Assembly (NCBI RefSeq): GCF_000012945.1
Contig: NC_007510.1
Span: 868,001-932,000, forward strand
DNA length: 64,000 bases
Origin: Burkholderia lata
GTDB taxonomy: Bacteria; Pseudomonadota; Gammaproteobacteria; Burkholderiales; Burkholderiaceae
Direction: 5' to 3'
The notes under the pieces: model-generated
The model's input: the letters and a program-made list of their open reading frames with translations, nothing else
The model's database searches: none
What the model was told of the DNA's origin: nothing
Made by a program: the position numbers and the translations under genes
In this document: piece after piece, positions 28,223 to 38,097 of the stretch
How the letters are laid out: each line of letters opens with the position of its first letter
Numbering within the stretch: the first letter of the stretch is position 1

Positions 28223-31200
28223 TCAATCGATGTAGTCCAGATAGAAATGCGGGTAATCGCGCCACTTCTCCTTGAAGTAGTTCGCGTTGCGAAGGAATAG
28301 CTTGCGATAGGCGTCGCTGCCGCTGTCGGCGCCGGTCGTTTGATGGGGCTGATGGCGGATTCCGGACAAATCCCGGTAAGTGACCTTCATTCCGAGTGCC
28401 TTGACCTGGAAGCACAGGTCCGTATCTTCAAAGCAGGTCGGGTCGTAGAAGGTATCGAATCCTTGCGTCGCATCGAACGTGCGCCGACGCATGAAGAAGC
28501 CGCTGGTGCCGAGGAAGCCGATGTCGGCACGATAGCCGTCGCGGATTGCCGCCGCGTTCATCGCCCGATTCGGACAATAGTCGGCGATCATGCCGCCGAG
28601 ATCGGTGCGCGTGGCGTCGAACCAGCCTGCATTCCATCCGATGACGCCGACGCTCGCGTCGTTTTCCAGGACGTGCAGCGCTTCCTCGAAACCCGACGCG
28701 CCCACAAACCACTGATCGCTGTCGAAGAAGACGATGTACTTGCCCGTGCTGTGCTGAACGCCGAGATTGCGTCCCGACGAGCAGCCGTTCTCCGGGTTGC
28801 GGACCAGCCTGATGTTGGGAAATTCGCGCTCGACGAGTTCTGCACCACCATCGGAACTTGCGTTGTCGACGACAATCACTTCCGCGATGTACGGCGCAGC
28901 ATGCTGGAGCAGGGTCTGCAGGCAGCGTGCGATGATGCCCGCGTTGTTGTGAATCAGGATAACGACGCTGACATCGTGCCGGGGCTGCGGTGGGCACAGC
29001 TGCTCGATGCGGCCGAGCCAACTGTTGCCCGCAACGAAGATGTCGTCGTTTTGTGTGACGGGTTCTGCCGCGGCGAGTGCGCCGCATTGCGCCGCGAACG
29101 ACGCAAGGTCCGTGCGAACGTGTAACAGCGGGGTGGCTGTCACGCCAAGTTCCATCGAACACACGACCGGCTTGCGCTGAAGCAGCGCCGCATAAATACC
29201 TGCGGTGGAGTCGGCGCTGTGCAGGCTCCGCGCGCCAAGCGGGAAGAACATGAAATCCGCATGGGCGATGTAGGCCGGCACTTCGCTCGTGTGCCGCATG
29301 CCAAGCATGACGACGTTATCCGGCAGGCCCGGCGTCAATTGCCCATCGGCGATCACGCAGAACGTGACGTTGACGTTGCGCTCCGCGGTTTCCTTGAGCC
29401 ACGGGTAATCCACCGAGTCGAGTCCGTCGACCGAGTAGAACAGTGCGACGCTGCGGCGCTTGGACGGCATGTCGCCCGGACGGTTGTACTGCTTGTAGAC
29501 GTCGAAGACCGTATGAACCGCGGCACCGGGCAGCAACTCGATTTTTTCCCTGGCACGCTGCGGGATGGTGTCTGCAAGTGCCGGCATGCCGACGGTGCAT
29601 CGATCGGCGTCGACGGCAATCGACTCGAGGATGCGCATGGCCTGGCCATCGTGGCTCCAGTCCTGTGCGACGTCGAGGATTGTTTCGAGCCCGCGATTGC
29701 GCGCGAACTCGAAAAAGGGTGTGACCCGCGAGTCGGGCACACCGATGATCAATTTCGCGCTTTCCGATACCTGACCGAAAATGTTCTCGATCTTCGTCGG
29801 ATCAATATATTCGTGAATCAATCCGGGAATGCGGGGCGTGAGCGGCGCGGGCGTCGATCCCGTATCCGAAGGCGCGACCAGATAGACAACGCGATGGCCC
29901 GCGGCGAGCGCCGTCGTGGTCAGTTGTGCGTAGCGATGCCCGGAACCAGCCCAGTCGTACGCGTGAGCGGCGATGACGATGATTTCTTCGCGTTGCAGCT
30001 TGGCTGCTGCGCGGAACAAGAGGCGTTGATCTTCCGCAGTCGGCGTGCCGCTTGCCACTTCGATGGCGGCCTGCTGGATCTGCTGCTGTGCTTGCTGATA
30101 CCGGTAATGGCGTCGTGCAGCAGACACGAGCGCGCGTACGCCGCCATTGCGCAGAATATAGGCGGCACGGCTCATGTAGGTGAGAGGGGCGGACATGTAC
30201 CGGCGAAAAAGCATAGGGGATCCCGAAGTGGAGTGAATTGCGGCTGCGGCCACATTGGGTTGCGTGAGTGCTTCGGATTCGGCGTGACCCTGCTCGAATT
30301 GCCGGATCGTTGCCTTGAGGCTTGAAATTTTATCAGCTTGTTCCTCCGCCACTTTTTGAGCGGAGTCCTTGAGCGTCGTCGTTTGCGCGGCATGCACTTG
30401 TGACGCGTGCTTGACGAACGCTTCCGCCGCGACCAGTTTATGGTTCGCCAGTTCCAATCGGTTCTGAAGCTCGGCGACCTGTTCTTCCTGTTGCGCAAGC
30501 TGTGCGTCGCGGAAATGCAGCAAATCCACTGTTTTCCCGAGTTCCGTCTCAAGCTGGCCGACCCGTGTGACTTTCTCGGCGAGTTGTGAATCGCGGTAGC
30601 GCAGCAGGTCGAGCGCCTTCTCGCTCATGCGAGCGGCGCCATTCTTTTGCCAGACGAGCTGCTCGAGCCATGTGCTCATCCAATCCAGCTGCTGGCTGCT
30701 CCAGCGGCGCGGGGCTCCGCCCGACGCGGAGCGAACGGCCGCAAAAGCGTGGTCCAGGACGGTTGAATGTACGCACGCCGAAGCGTTTAGCGCATCGAGC
30801 TTTTCCTGCGCGATGATCCAGGGCGCGCCATCCGGGTATGTCAGCCTGCGCACCGCGGCAGTGAAGTCTGCCGCGCCGTCGTTCAGTTGAAGGCGCAGCG
30901 ACGCTGGAAGGCCCGCCATATCGTGCGCACGCGCCATCTTGACGTCATATTCCAGCGCCGCGACCGGGATCGAATTTCCGAGTGCGAGGATGCTTCCGTG
31001 CAGGCGCATCGAGAACGCGGCGTCGCACTCGCCGATAACCGCGAATGCCTCGTCAGGCGTGATCCCGTCAATGATGACACTTTCGATATGGGGCGACACC
31101 GCGAGCTTGAGGTGCTCGAGAAAGGATCGATCGGTGAGACGCTCGTGGTCGCCGACGCTCCATTGGAAGCCGAGCCACACGATCGACCAGCTGTCGTCCA

Positions 31201-31900
31201 GCGCTTCATTCAACGCGGAGACGAGTTTTTCTTCCCAGTTCCGGTTGAACTCCCACGATCGGGCAATGACCGCCAGCTTCTTCTTTGTCCCCAACGGGGC
31301 GAGCTTGCCGGAAATGTCGACTTCGGCGGGCGGGTGGCTGACGAATGCCCAGCCCGGATCGGCGCCGACGGGAATGTCCCGACGTACGCCGATATCGTGC
31401 AGAAGCGCCTCGGAGTCCGTATCGCGCAGCGAAACGTGATCCGCATGCGTGAACACGTCGCGCGTGATGTCGCGGCTGGCCGGGTTGACCAGCGGTCCGA
31501 CACCGTGTCCCCAGATGACCGTGCGGACCCCGAACTGCCGAGCCATGTAAAAAATCCGCGCATAGCCCGCGATATCGTTTTGGGTCGGGTCGTAAAGTGC
31601 CTCGACGTTGAACGGATGATGATCCTGGAAGATGCCGCCACCGCCGAATACCAGCAGATCGGCGTCGGACAGTGCGCGGCCGACGGCACCGAGATTGAAA
31701 TAGTCGACGGCGGCGATGCCGTGGGCATGCGTCGTATATTCGGGGTTGATGCTCAGTGCGACGAGCTCGCCGCCGCGCTCCCGAACCTGGCGAGCGAGCA
31801 GGCCCAGCAACAATTCGTCGCCGACGTTGGGTGCGCCGTAATAGCCGACCGCGACGACCTTGATGCTGCGCGCTTGCATGGTGTCGTTCTCCGTCATCAT
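28223..31900 (-). CDS. Multidomain polysaccharide pyruvyltransferase-like / glycosyltransferase fusion (1225 aa)
   Basis: The domain order is: a PS_pyruv_trans-like domain at about 14-340 (YYGAPNVGDE at 20-29, LVFGGGGIFQ, SMRLHGS); a helical linker with coiled-coil spacing at about 425-545 (RYRDSQLAEK and HFRDAQLAQQ repeats); a GT-B-like domain at about 637-970; and a GT2 domain at about 975-1225 with VVDNASSDGG and a DSD motif at 1060-1062. The start ATG at 31900 overlaps the wzt stop as ATGATG. The first domain may add a pyruvate ketal, but a related fold is used for other transfers. Position right after wzt suggests chain extension plus capping. The substrates are not known. Confidence 0.8.
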   Translation of the reverse strand: MMTENDTMQARSIKVVAVGYYGAPNVGDELLLGLLARQVRERGGELVALSINPEYTTHAHGIAAVDYFNLGAVGRALSDADLLVFGGGGIFQDHHPFNVEALYDPTQNDIAGYARIFYMARQFGVRTVIWGHGVGPLVNPASRDITRDVFTHADHVSLRDTDSEALLHDIGVRRDIPVGADPGWAFVSHPPAEVDISGKLAPLGTKKKLAVIARSWEFNRNWEEKLVSALNEALDDSWSIVWLGFQWSVGDHERLTDRSFLEHLKLAVSPHIESVIIDGITPDEAFAVIGECDAAFSMRLHGSILALGNSIPVAALEYDVKMARAHDMAGLPASLRLQLNDGAADFTAAVRRLTYPDGAPWIIAQEKLDALNASACVHSTVLDHAFAAVRSASGGAPRRWSSQQLDWMSTWLEQLVWQKNGAARMSEKALDLLRYRDSQLAEKVTRVGQLETELGKTVDLLHFRDAQLAQQEEQVAELQNRLELANHKLVAAEAFVKHASQVHAAQTTTLKDSAQKVAEEQADKISSLKATIRQFEQGHAESEALTQPNVAAAAIHSTSGSPMLFRRYMSAPLTYMSRAAYILRNGGVRALVSAARRHYRYQQAQQQIQQAAIEVASGTPTAEDQRLLFRAAAKLQREEIIVIAAHAYDWAGSGHRYAQLTTTALAAGHRVVYLVAPSDTGSTPAPLTPRIPGLIHEYIDPTKIENIFGQVSESAKLIIGVPDSRVTPFFEFARNRGLETILDVAQDWSHDGQAMRILESIAVDADRCTVGMPALADTIPQRAREKIELLPGAAVHTVFDVYKQYNRPGDMPSKRRSVALFYSVDGLDSVDYPWLKETAERNVNVTFCVIADGQLTPGLPDNVVMLGMRHTSEVPAYIAHADFMFFPLGARSLHSADSTAGIYAALLQRKPVVCSMELGVTATPLLHVRTDLASFAAQCGALAAAEPVTQNDDIFVAGNSWLGRIEQLCPPQPRHDVSVVILIHNNAGIIARCLQTLLQHAAPYIAEVIVVDNASSDGGAELVEREFPNIRLVRNPENGCSSGRNLGVQHSTGKYIVFFDSDQWFVGASGFEEALHVLENDASVGVIGWNAGWFDATRTDLGGMIADYCPNRAMNAAAIRDGYRADIGFLGTSGFFMRRRTFDATQGFDTFYDPTCFEDTDLCFQVKALGMKVTYRDLSGIRHQPHQTTGADSGSDAYRKLFLRNANYFKEKWRDYPHFYLDYID

Positions 31901-33204
31901 TCGAACTCGAACACCGGACACGGCGCGAGCCACCCCGATCCACTGTTGTTTTCCGGAAGCACGTCGATGTGGCCACCATAGGGCAGGCGCGCGTGCCGCT
32001 TGTATTCGCCGGAGGCGATATCGCCGACGCCGACCGCCAGCACATAGCGGTTGCCAGAGAAGCTCGCGCGCATCTTCCAGGTGAACTGGTACTTTCCGGC
32101 GGACAGGGGCGGCAGCGCAATATTCATGTGCTGGGTGGTCGCGCTCCACAGCACGATATCGTCGATGCTTTTGATCTGAAGTCCGAAGCAAGGCTTCGGG
32201 TTCGGCTCGGACACGCTGATCGATACGACGACGCGGAACGCTTCATTGAACGAGAAGGTCGTGCGTTCCTTGCCGTTCGCATCCTCGATCTTCACGTCGA
32301 GAATCGACGTCCGGTCCGACAAGGCCGTCATGGCATCGCTTACCGCCGAGCTGGCGGGGGAAGCGGTGTCGGTGTGCTGTGTCGGCACCTCGATGTCGAT
32401 CGCGCTCCCGCCTTCTTCGTCGACGAGGTCGTTCGCATAGAGCTTGACCACGTCGCGGCACGGACCGTCCTTTACCAGCCGGCCCCGCTTCAGGTAGATG
32501 GCCCGGTCGCAGTACTCGACGAGGGTGTTGGTGGAGTGTGTGACCAGCAGGATCGTGACGCCTTCCTTCTGCATCTTCCGGATCCGCGTCAGGCATTTGG
32601 TCTGAAACGCGGTATCGCCGACCGCAAGTGCCTCGTCGACCACCAGGATATCGGGGGAGACGTGAATGGCTACCGCGAATGCGAGCCGGACGTACATGCC
32701 CGACGAGTAGGTCTTGACGGGCTGGTCGATGAATTCGCCGATGTCGGCGAACGCTTCGATTTCGTGAAAACGCGCGCGGATTTCTTCCGACGTGATGCCC
32801 ATGATCCGTGCAGACAGCATCACGTTCTCGCGGCCGCTGAATTCCGGATTGAACCCGGCGCCGAGTTCCAGCAGTGCGGAGATTCGGCCGTTGACCGTGA
32901 CCGAGCCGTCGCTCGGCGACAGCGTGCCGGCAATGATTTGCAGCAACGTCGACTTTCCGGAACCGTTTCTGCCAATGATTCCGATGGTCTCGCCCCGCCG
33001 GACGGGGAACGAGACGTCGTGCAGCGCCCAAAAATCACGACCGTATTGCCGGGAATTGCTCCCGGGGAGCTTGATGCGAGTCGCGAGCGAGTGCCGCAGC
33101 CGGTCTGCCGGTTTGTCGTAGATACGGAAGCACTTGGAGAGGTGCTCGACGTTGACGAGCAGCTGTTCCGTTTGGCTTGTAGGTTCAGGCTCGCGAGTTT
33201 GCAT
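31897..33204 (-). CDS. wzt: O-antigen ABC exporter ATPase Wzt with C-terminal carbohydrate-binding domain
   Basis: A 435-residue ATPase that works with Wzm to export a finished lipid-linked polysaccharide. Walker A is IGRNGSGKST (77-86), signature TYSSGMYVRLAF, Walker B DILVVDEALAVGD (about 185-197). Residues about 290-435 form a beta-rich extension like the Wzt C-terminal domain, which in characterised systems recognises a terminal modification of the glycan. The start at 33204 is uncertain because no clear ribosome site precedes it. The gene is separated from wzm by three genes, unlike the usual adjacent pair. Confidence 0.92.
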   Translation of the reverse strand: MQTREPEPTSQTEQLLVNVEHLSKCFRIYDKPADRLRHSLATRIKLPGSNSRQYGRDFWALHDVSFPVRRGETIGIIGRNGSGKSTLLQIIAGTLSPSDGSVTVNGRISALLELGAGFNPEFSGRENVMLSARIMGITSEEIRARFHEIEAFADIGEFIDQPVKTYSSGMYVRLAFAVAIHVSPDILVVDEALAVGDTAFQTKCLTRIRKMQKEGVTILLVTHSTNTLVEYCDRAIYLKRGRLVKDGPCRDVVKLYANDLVDEEGGSAIDIEVPTQHTDTASPASSAVSDAMTALSDRTSILDVKIEDANGKERTTFSFNEAFRVVVSISVSEPNPKPCFGLQIKSIDDIVLWSATTQHMNIALPPLSAGKYQFTWKMRASFSGNRYVLAVGVGDIASGEYKRHARLPYGGHIDVLPENNSGSGWLAPCPVFEFE

Positions 33205-33336
33205 GAGGGGGAGCGAGTTAGCTTTCACGTGTTCAGCGCAGGCGGAAAAAAGACGATCGCACAGTAGACTCAGGGGTCGGATGCTGACTCGCCTCGCGGC
33301 CACCATGGTGGCACGGCGAGGTCAGCATTCGTTCGG

Positions 33337-34575
33337 TTACCGCGAATGCATCAGCCTATTGTAGAGGTCCCGTTTGGTGCGAACGCACGCATCGAGATCA
33401 TACTTGTCCTTCAGGAGCTGACGGGCGTTCGTGGACAGCGTGGCCAGCATCTCGCGATTCTGGGCGAGCTCGATGATCGTGTCGGCAAATTCAGCCGCCG
33501 TATCGCAAATGACGATATCCCGACGATTGACGGCGCCCAACCCCTCGCAGCCCTTTGCCGTGCTGAGAACGGGAATGCCGTTGCTCATCGCTTCCAGAAT
33601 CTTGACGCGCACGCCACCGCCTGAAAGCAGGGGAACAAACAGTAGATGTGCATTCGCCAGAATCGGGTCGAGCGACGGCACGAAGCCGTGAACGAAGATG
33701 TGTCGTCCGTCGTGCAGCGCCTTGAGATCGTCCGGCGGGTTGCCTCCGGTGAAATGGAGCTTGATGTTGTGCGTTTCGAGCTTGTCGCGTACCAGTGGGA
33801 GAATGTCGCGGACAAACCACGCAACGCCTTCCGCATTCGGATACCACCAGAAGCCACCCATCCAGAGCAGGTTGACCTCGTTGGCCGGCTTCGCTCGGTA
33901 GTCGGTGTCCTTGATCGGGAAGCACAGCGGCAGATAGTGCTTTTCCACGGGCGCCTTCACGCGGTTCATGTCTTCGCGTGAAATGAACGTCATGGCGTCG
34001 AAGCGCCAGACGTTGTCGATTTCGACGCGTCGGGCATTGCGGCGGCTGATCTCGGCGATGCGCGCGACCGCTGCTTTTTTCCAGCCTGTCAGCTGCGCGG
34101 GAATCCAGAACGGGAAGAGATCGGATTCGATGTTGTGACTGACCAGGACGGCCGGCAAGGCCGGGAAGAACTTGCGGAAAAAGGCCAGATGACTGCTGTG
34201 CACCTCAAGCATGTCGATCTTCTTTTCCTTGACGATCCGGCGGGCACTGCGAATTGCTGCAGGGCTGAAGTAGCTCGCATCCATGAACGGAAGGCCATGG
34301 AAGCAGTGGACCAGTGAATGCCATGCTCGTCCGGGCGTACCCATGTCGGCAGGCATGGCAGCCCGCGGCTCCACGTGGACCGATTTGAAATGTCGATCAT
34401 ATAGCGAACGATTTTCCTCGATCTTCTTCTTTTCCTCGTCTCCACCGATGGTGAACAGATGGAAATCATACTCGTCGACCAGCGGCGCGAGCGTATTCAT
34501 CACGTAGATCGGGCCCCCCGCGCTGGCAGGAAGCGGCGGGGACAGCGTAAAAACGAGGATGCTCTTTTTCTGCAT
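33337..34575 (-). CDS. Glycosyltransferase, GT4-like
   Basis: A 412-residue GT-B enzyme. The N-terminus LVFTLSPPLPASAGGPIYVMN is the acceptor-side Rossmann start, and the C-terminal half has LLWMGGFWWYPNAEGVAWF followed by LLSGGGVRVKILEAMSNGIPVLST, the donor site with the conserved Glu. The start is the ATG at 34575, only 1 bp from the acetyltransferase stop; an upstream TTG would overlap more. It lies between the acetyltransferase gene and wzt. Sugar specificity is unknown. Confidence 0.82.
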   Translation of the reverse strand: MQKKSILVFTLSPPLPASAGGPIYVMNTLAPLVDEYDFHLFTIGGDEEKKKIEENRSLYDRHFKSVHVEPRAAMPADMGTPGRAWHSLVHCFHGLPFMDASYFSPAAIRSARRIVKEKKIDMLEVHSSHLAFFRKFFPALPAVLVSHNIESDLFPFWIPAQLTGWKKAAVARIAEISRRNARRVEIDNVWRFDAMTFISREDMNRVKAPVEKHYLPLCFPIKDTDYRAKPANEVNLLWMGGFWWYPNAEGVAWFVRDILPLVRDKLETHNIKLHFTGGNPPDDLKALHDGRHIFVHGFVPSLDPILANAHLLFVPLLSGGGVRVKILEAMSNGIPVLSTAKGCEGLGAVNRRDIVICDTAAEFADTIIELAQNREMLATLSTNARQLLKDKYDLDACVRTKRDLYNRLMHSR

Positions 34576-34576
34576 A

Positions 34577-35212
34577 TTAGCCACGGGATTCGTCAAACAC
34601 GTCGGTGTCGAAGAAAGGAGAAAAGTCGGTCAGATAGGCAATGTCGGGATTGCGTTGACCGATGATTTTTGCAGGCACACCACCGACTACGGTGAAATCC
34701 GGGACGTCCTTCGTGACGACCGCGCCGGCTGCGACGACTGCGCCTTTGCCGATCGTTACACCTGGCAGGATAATGGCGCGCGCGCCCAGCCATGCGTGGT
34801 CGTGGATGGTCACGACGCCGCCGATCGACATGAAACCAGGGTGGTTGTGATCGTGATGCAGGCTGAGAAGGCAGCACTGGAACGAGATGTTGACGTTGTT
34901 TCCGATCTCGATGCCCGTGCGACCGTCCAGGTAGATCTCACGATTGAGCACGCAGTTGTCGCCGATGCGCACGTTGCAGCGTGTGTGGTACCCGGTGAAG
35001 AACTGCCGCATGCTGACGTGCGTTCGTTGGCCGATGACGATACCCAGCACGCGTCGATAGTAGAAGTTGCGGACGCTTTCAATCGGCATGCGCGCAATGA
35101 AGTTGTTGCCGATGTAGTACTTGAGCGCGGCCAGAAAAAAATACGTCGACGACGCTAGCAGGCGGGCCTTGATCCTGCTTTTCATGCGGCCTCGGAAGCT
35201 TGCATTGGTCAT
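34577..35212 (-). CDS. Left-handed beta-helix acyltransferase (likely O-acetyltransferase)
   Basis: A 211-residue hexapeptide-repeat transferase. The C-terminal 110 residues have isoleucine/valine-rich hexad repeats ([45 protein letters not shown]) ending in [11 protein letters not shown], and HHDHNHPG supplies likely catalytic histidines. The fold uses acyl-CoA, usually acetyl-CoA, to acetylate a sugar. An N-terminal helix-rich region (1-50) with a hydrophobic stretch may attach it to the membrane or to a partner. It lies in the wzm-wecB unit, so it probably acetylates an O-antigen residue or a precursor. Confidence 0.82.
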   Translation of the reverse strand: MTNASFRGRMKSRIKARLLASSTYFFLAALKYYIGNNFIARMPIESVRNFYYRRVLGIVIGQRTHVSMRQFFTGYHTRCNVRIGDNCVLNREIYLDGRTGIEIGNNVNISFQCCLLSLHHDHNHPGFMSIGGVVTIHDHAWLGARAIILPGVTIGKGAVVAAGAVVTKDVPDFTVVGGVPAKIIGQRNPDIAYLTDFSPFFDTDVFDESRG

Positions 35213-35301
35213 GATGTGAGGGAGCGGTTAATCAGACGGTTGCTGTCGTCGCGCGCCGGAAAGGACGACGACTGCAACCGCCTTTGCGCGATGGCAGAAG
35301 G

Positions 35302-36729
35302 CTAGCTTCGACCGTAGTTGTCGTCGAAGCGGACGATGTCGTCTTCGCCGAGATAGTCGCCGCTCTGGACTTCGATCATCACGAGGTCGACGACGCCCGG
35401 ATTGGTCAGACGGTGCTTGTGTCCGGCCGGGATATAGGTCGATTCATTGGTGCGCAGGTAAAACTCCTCATCGTTGTTGACGACGAGGGCCATGCCGCTC
35501 ACCACGATCCAGTGTTCGCTGCGATGATGATGCAACTGCAGGCTGAGGCTTGCGCCCGGTTTGACCTCGATTCGCTTGATCTTGAAGCGTGTGCTTTCTT
35601 CGAGAACCGTATACATGCCCCACGGACGGCCTACCGTTCGATGTACCCGGAAGGTTTCGTGGCCTTGCGACTTGAGGGCCGCGTAGACGTGCCGAACGTC
35701 TTGCGCGCGATTGCGATCGGCAATGAGGAGTGCGTCGGGGGTGTCGACGACCAGGAGGTCCTTGACGCCTACGGCGCCGACCAGCCGGTTGTCGCTACGG
35801 ATGTAGCAATTGCTGACATCGTGGAGCAGCGCTTCGCCGTCCACACGATTGCCGTGGTCGTCCGGCTTCAACAGGTCGCCGAGCGCATTCCACGAACCGA
35901 TATCGCTCCAGCCGATATCGCAGCGCACGACCGCAACCTTGTCGGAGCGCTCCATCAGCGCGTAGTCGATCGAAATATCGGGCGAGCGATTCAGCAGGTC
36001 ACCGTTCAGTTCGACCAATGACACGCCGCCGCCTTCCGACTGACGAGACTGCGCGATGCATGCACGCGTGGCTTCGAGCACGTCCGGGCAATGTTTTGCC
36101 ATTTCCGCCAGCAGGAATGCGGCGGTAAAGCAGAACATGCCGGAGTTCCACAGGAACGATCCCGACTCGACGTATTGCCTGGCCACGTCCACCGTCGGCT
36201 TTTCCACGAATCGCTTGACCCGCGTGCCGTCTGCCTCGATGTATCCGTATGCGGTTTCCGCAAACGTCGGCGTGATGCCGAAGGTGACCAGCGCACCCTT
36301 GAGCGCCAAGGCGGCAGCTTCCTGGACGGCGGTCGCGAAGGCGGCATCGTCTGTCACGAGGTGGTCCGCGGGAAGCACCAGCAGGATTGCATTTTCGCCG
36401 AGCGTTGCGGCAACACGCAGCGCGGCGGCAGCGATCGCGACGGCCGTATTGCGGCCGAACGGCTCGAGGATGAACGACGTCGACAGATGCCCGGTATTGA
36501 CGGTGCTGAATTCGTCGCTTGTCTTGAAGTACAACTCGCGGTTCGTGACGGTCACGACTTCGGTGACGCCCGGAAGCTGGGTGCCGCGCTTGAATGCCTT
36601 TTGCAGCAGGCTCTCGCCATCTTCGAGGCGGATGAACGGCTTCGGATGGGATTCGCGCGAAACGGGCCACAGGCGAGAGCCTGCGCCGCCACACAGGATG
36701 GTGGGAACTATTTGGGGCTGCGTCGACAT
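35302..36729 (-). CDS. manC: Mannose-1-phosphate guanylyltransferase / mannose-6-phosphate isomerase
   Basis: A 475-residue bifunctional enzyme. The guanylyltransferase N-domain has ILCGGAGSRLWPVSRE and HPKPFI with FVEKPTVDVA, and the C-terminal cupin (about 340-475) has the isomerase metal site with SLQLHHHRSEHWIVVSG and YIPAGHKHRLTNPG. It makes GDP-mannose together with ManB, encoded at 48941. No GDP-mannose dehydratase is present here, so mannose itself may be used. It lies between wzm and the acetyltransferase gene. Confidence 0.95.
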   Translation of the reverse strand: MSTQPQIVPTILCGGAGSRLWPVSRESHPKPFIRLEDGESLLQKAFKRGTQLPGVTEVVTVTNRELYFKTSDEFSTVNTGHLSTSFILEPFGRNTAVAIAAAALRVAATLGENAILLVLPADHLVTDDAAFATAVQEAAALALKGALVTFGITPTFAETAYGYIEADGTRVKRFVEKPTVDVARQYVESGSFLWNSGMFCFTAAFLLAEMAKHCPDVLEATRACIAQSRQSEGGGVSLVELNGDLLNRSPDISIDYALMERSDKVAVVRCDIGWSDIGSWNALGDLLKPDDHGNRVDGEALLHDVSNCYIRSDNRLVGAVGVKDLLVVDTPDALLIADRNRAQDVRHVYAALKSQGHETFRVHRTVGRPWGMYTVLEESTRFKIKRIEVKPGASLSLQLHHHRSEHWIVVSGMALVVNNDEEFYLRTNESTYIPAGHKHRLTNPGVVDLVMIEVQSGDYLGEDDIVRFDDNYGRS

Positions 36730-36846
36730 GTGCAGAATATCTCCGGTGATTGCTCTATCGCGTCATGATCCGATCGGTCGGCGATCTATCCGCGTGCACG
36801 GCAACTGCCACTGATGCAAGGCGGCAGGCGAGCGCGCTGGCATGGA

Positions 36847-37674
36847 TTACAGGACGTCTGCGAATCCCTTTCGGGTCCGCTGGAACCACCAGAATCCGAA
36901 CCACGCGAGAAGCAGCGATGCGATCATGCAGGTTAGCCAGTTCGTCCAGTCGGGGGGGTGCCCGAAGATCAGCGTGTTGCGTCCCTCTTCGATGATGAAC
37001 GTAAGGGGGTTGAGTTCGATCCAGGACCGATACTGTGGCGGCAGATTCGACACAGGGTAGAAAACCGGCGACAGGAACATCAGCACTGACGTGATGACAC
37101 CGGTAATCTGCGCAATGTCTCGAATGTAGACGCCCAAAGCCGACAGAAACCATGCGAGCCCCAGTGAGCCGATGATCAGCGGCAGCATGACGACGGGGAA
37201 CAGGATGGCGGTCCAGGGCAGCGAGTGGATAAGGATGCACTCGGCGATGATCAGGACCAGCAGGCTGATCGCGCTGTGGAACAGCGCTGACGCGAGCGCG
37301 ACCACCGGCAGTATCTCGAGCGGGAAAATAACCTTCTTGACGTAGTTGACGTTTGCAAGGATCAACGTCGGTGCCCGGTTGATGCACTCTGCCAGCAGGC
37401 TATGGAGGATCAGGCCGACGAACAGGACGATCGCGAAGCTTGCCTTGTCGTCGCTCGTGGTACCCCATCGCGACTTGAAGATGACGGAGAAGAAGAAGGT
37501 GTAGACGACGAGCATCAGCACGGGATTGAAGAACGACCACGCAAGACCCATTGCCGACCCGCGATAGCGCCCGACGACCTCGCGTTGAGTCATTTGCAGA
37601 ATCAGTCCGCGATTACGGTAAATGCTACGGGCGATCGCCATCGGCGATGCCGGGTGCTTCGAGTTCGGATTCAT
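36847..37674 (-). CDS. wzm: O-antigen ABC exporter permease Wzm
   Basis: A 275-residue ABC-2 type permease with six hydrophobic segments (beginning GLAWSFFNPVLMLVVYTFFF and ending LTCMIASLLLAWFGFWWF). The pattern QREVVGRYRGSAMGLAW before the first segment is typical of Wzm/KpsM-type polysaccharide exporters. It would pair with Wzt at 31897. The start at 37674 is the ATG that opens the conserved N-terminal part; the longer frame upstream has no family match. It is the first gene of the leftward unit. Confidence 0.93.
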   Translation of the reverse strand: MNPNSKHPASPMAIARSIYRNRGLILQMTQREVVGRYRGSAMGLAWSFFNPVLMLVVYTFFFSVIFKSRWGTTSDDKASFAIVLFVGLILHSLLAECINRAPTLILANVNYVKKVIFPLEILPVVALASALFHSAISLLVLIIAECILIHSLPWTAILFPVVMLPLIIGSLGLAWFLSALGVYIRDIAQITGVITSVLMFLSPVFYPVSNLPPQYRSWIELNPLTFIIEEGRNTLIFGHPPDWTNWLTCMIASLLLAWFGFWWFQRTRKGFADVL

Positions 37675-38019
37675 CAAGTTGCGTGTCGTTGCATTCGGAT
37701 CGGTGATGGAGCCCCCAACCCCTCGCCCACGTGGCGCAGCCATTGTTGCGGGGTGTCGTGAGTCTGAAAAAGGCGGCAATCCAGTTGGCCGCGACGTTTC
37801 AATGTGCTCCCGACTTCAATCCTGAGCGATCGGGCAAATAAGGTGCCATCGCCCGCAACGTATTCTAATGCAGGCCATCCGTCCAGCCCTGGACTGAAGC
37901 GCTCTTGGCCTTGATCGGCGGCGCTTGGCGACGCTGGGTTGAGACCGGACCGGTACCGACTGACGACCGCTCGCCCATGGAAACCAAGCATGATCGCCGG
38001 AATGCCGATGACACGCAAT

Positions 38020-38041
38020 AGATGTTAATGTTTTCACATCT
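38020..38041. promoter_or_regulatory. Dyad in AT-rich island, candidate operator
   Basis: AGATGT (38020-38025) and its complement ACATCT (38036-38041) are separated by 10 bp, so the half-site centres lie 16 bp apart. It is flanked by GTTAA and TTAAC, which also pair. The surrounding 33 bp are far more AT-rich than the neighbouring DNA. Its position between two divergent polysaccharide units suggests a regulator site, but the protein is unknown. Confidence 0.35.
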
Positions 38042-38068
38042 TTTAACAACTAGGCGTCCGGCGGGGGA

Positions 38069-38097
38069 TTGACATGCTCAGGCCTCCTGGTGTTTAT
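38069..38097 (+). promoter_or_regulatory. Candidate promoter for the GT2-wbiGHI unit
   Basis: A perfect TTGACA (38069-38074) is followed after 17 bp by GTTTAT (38092-38097), a weak -10. The match is mixed, so a start nearer the gene, at the AGCAGTTAGAAT box, is an equal alternative. Confidence 0.3.
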
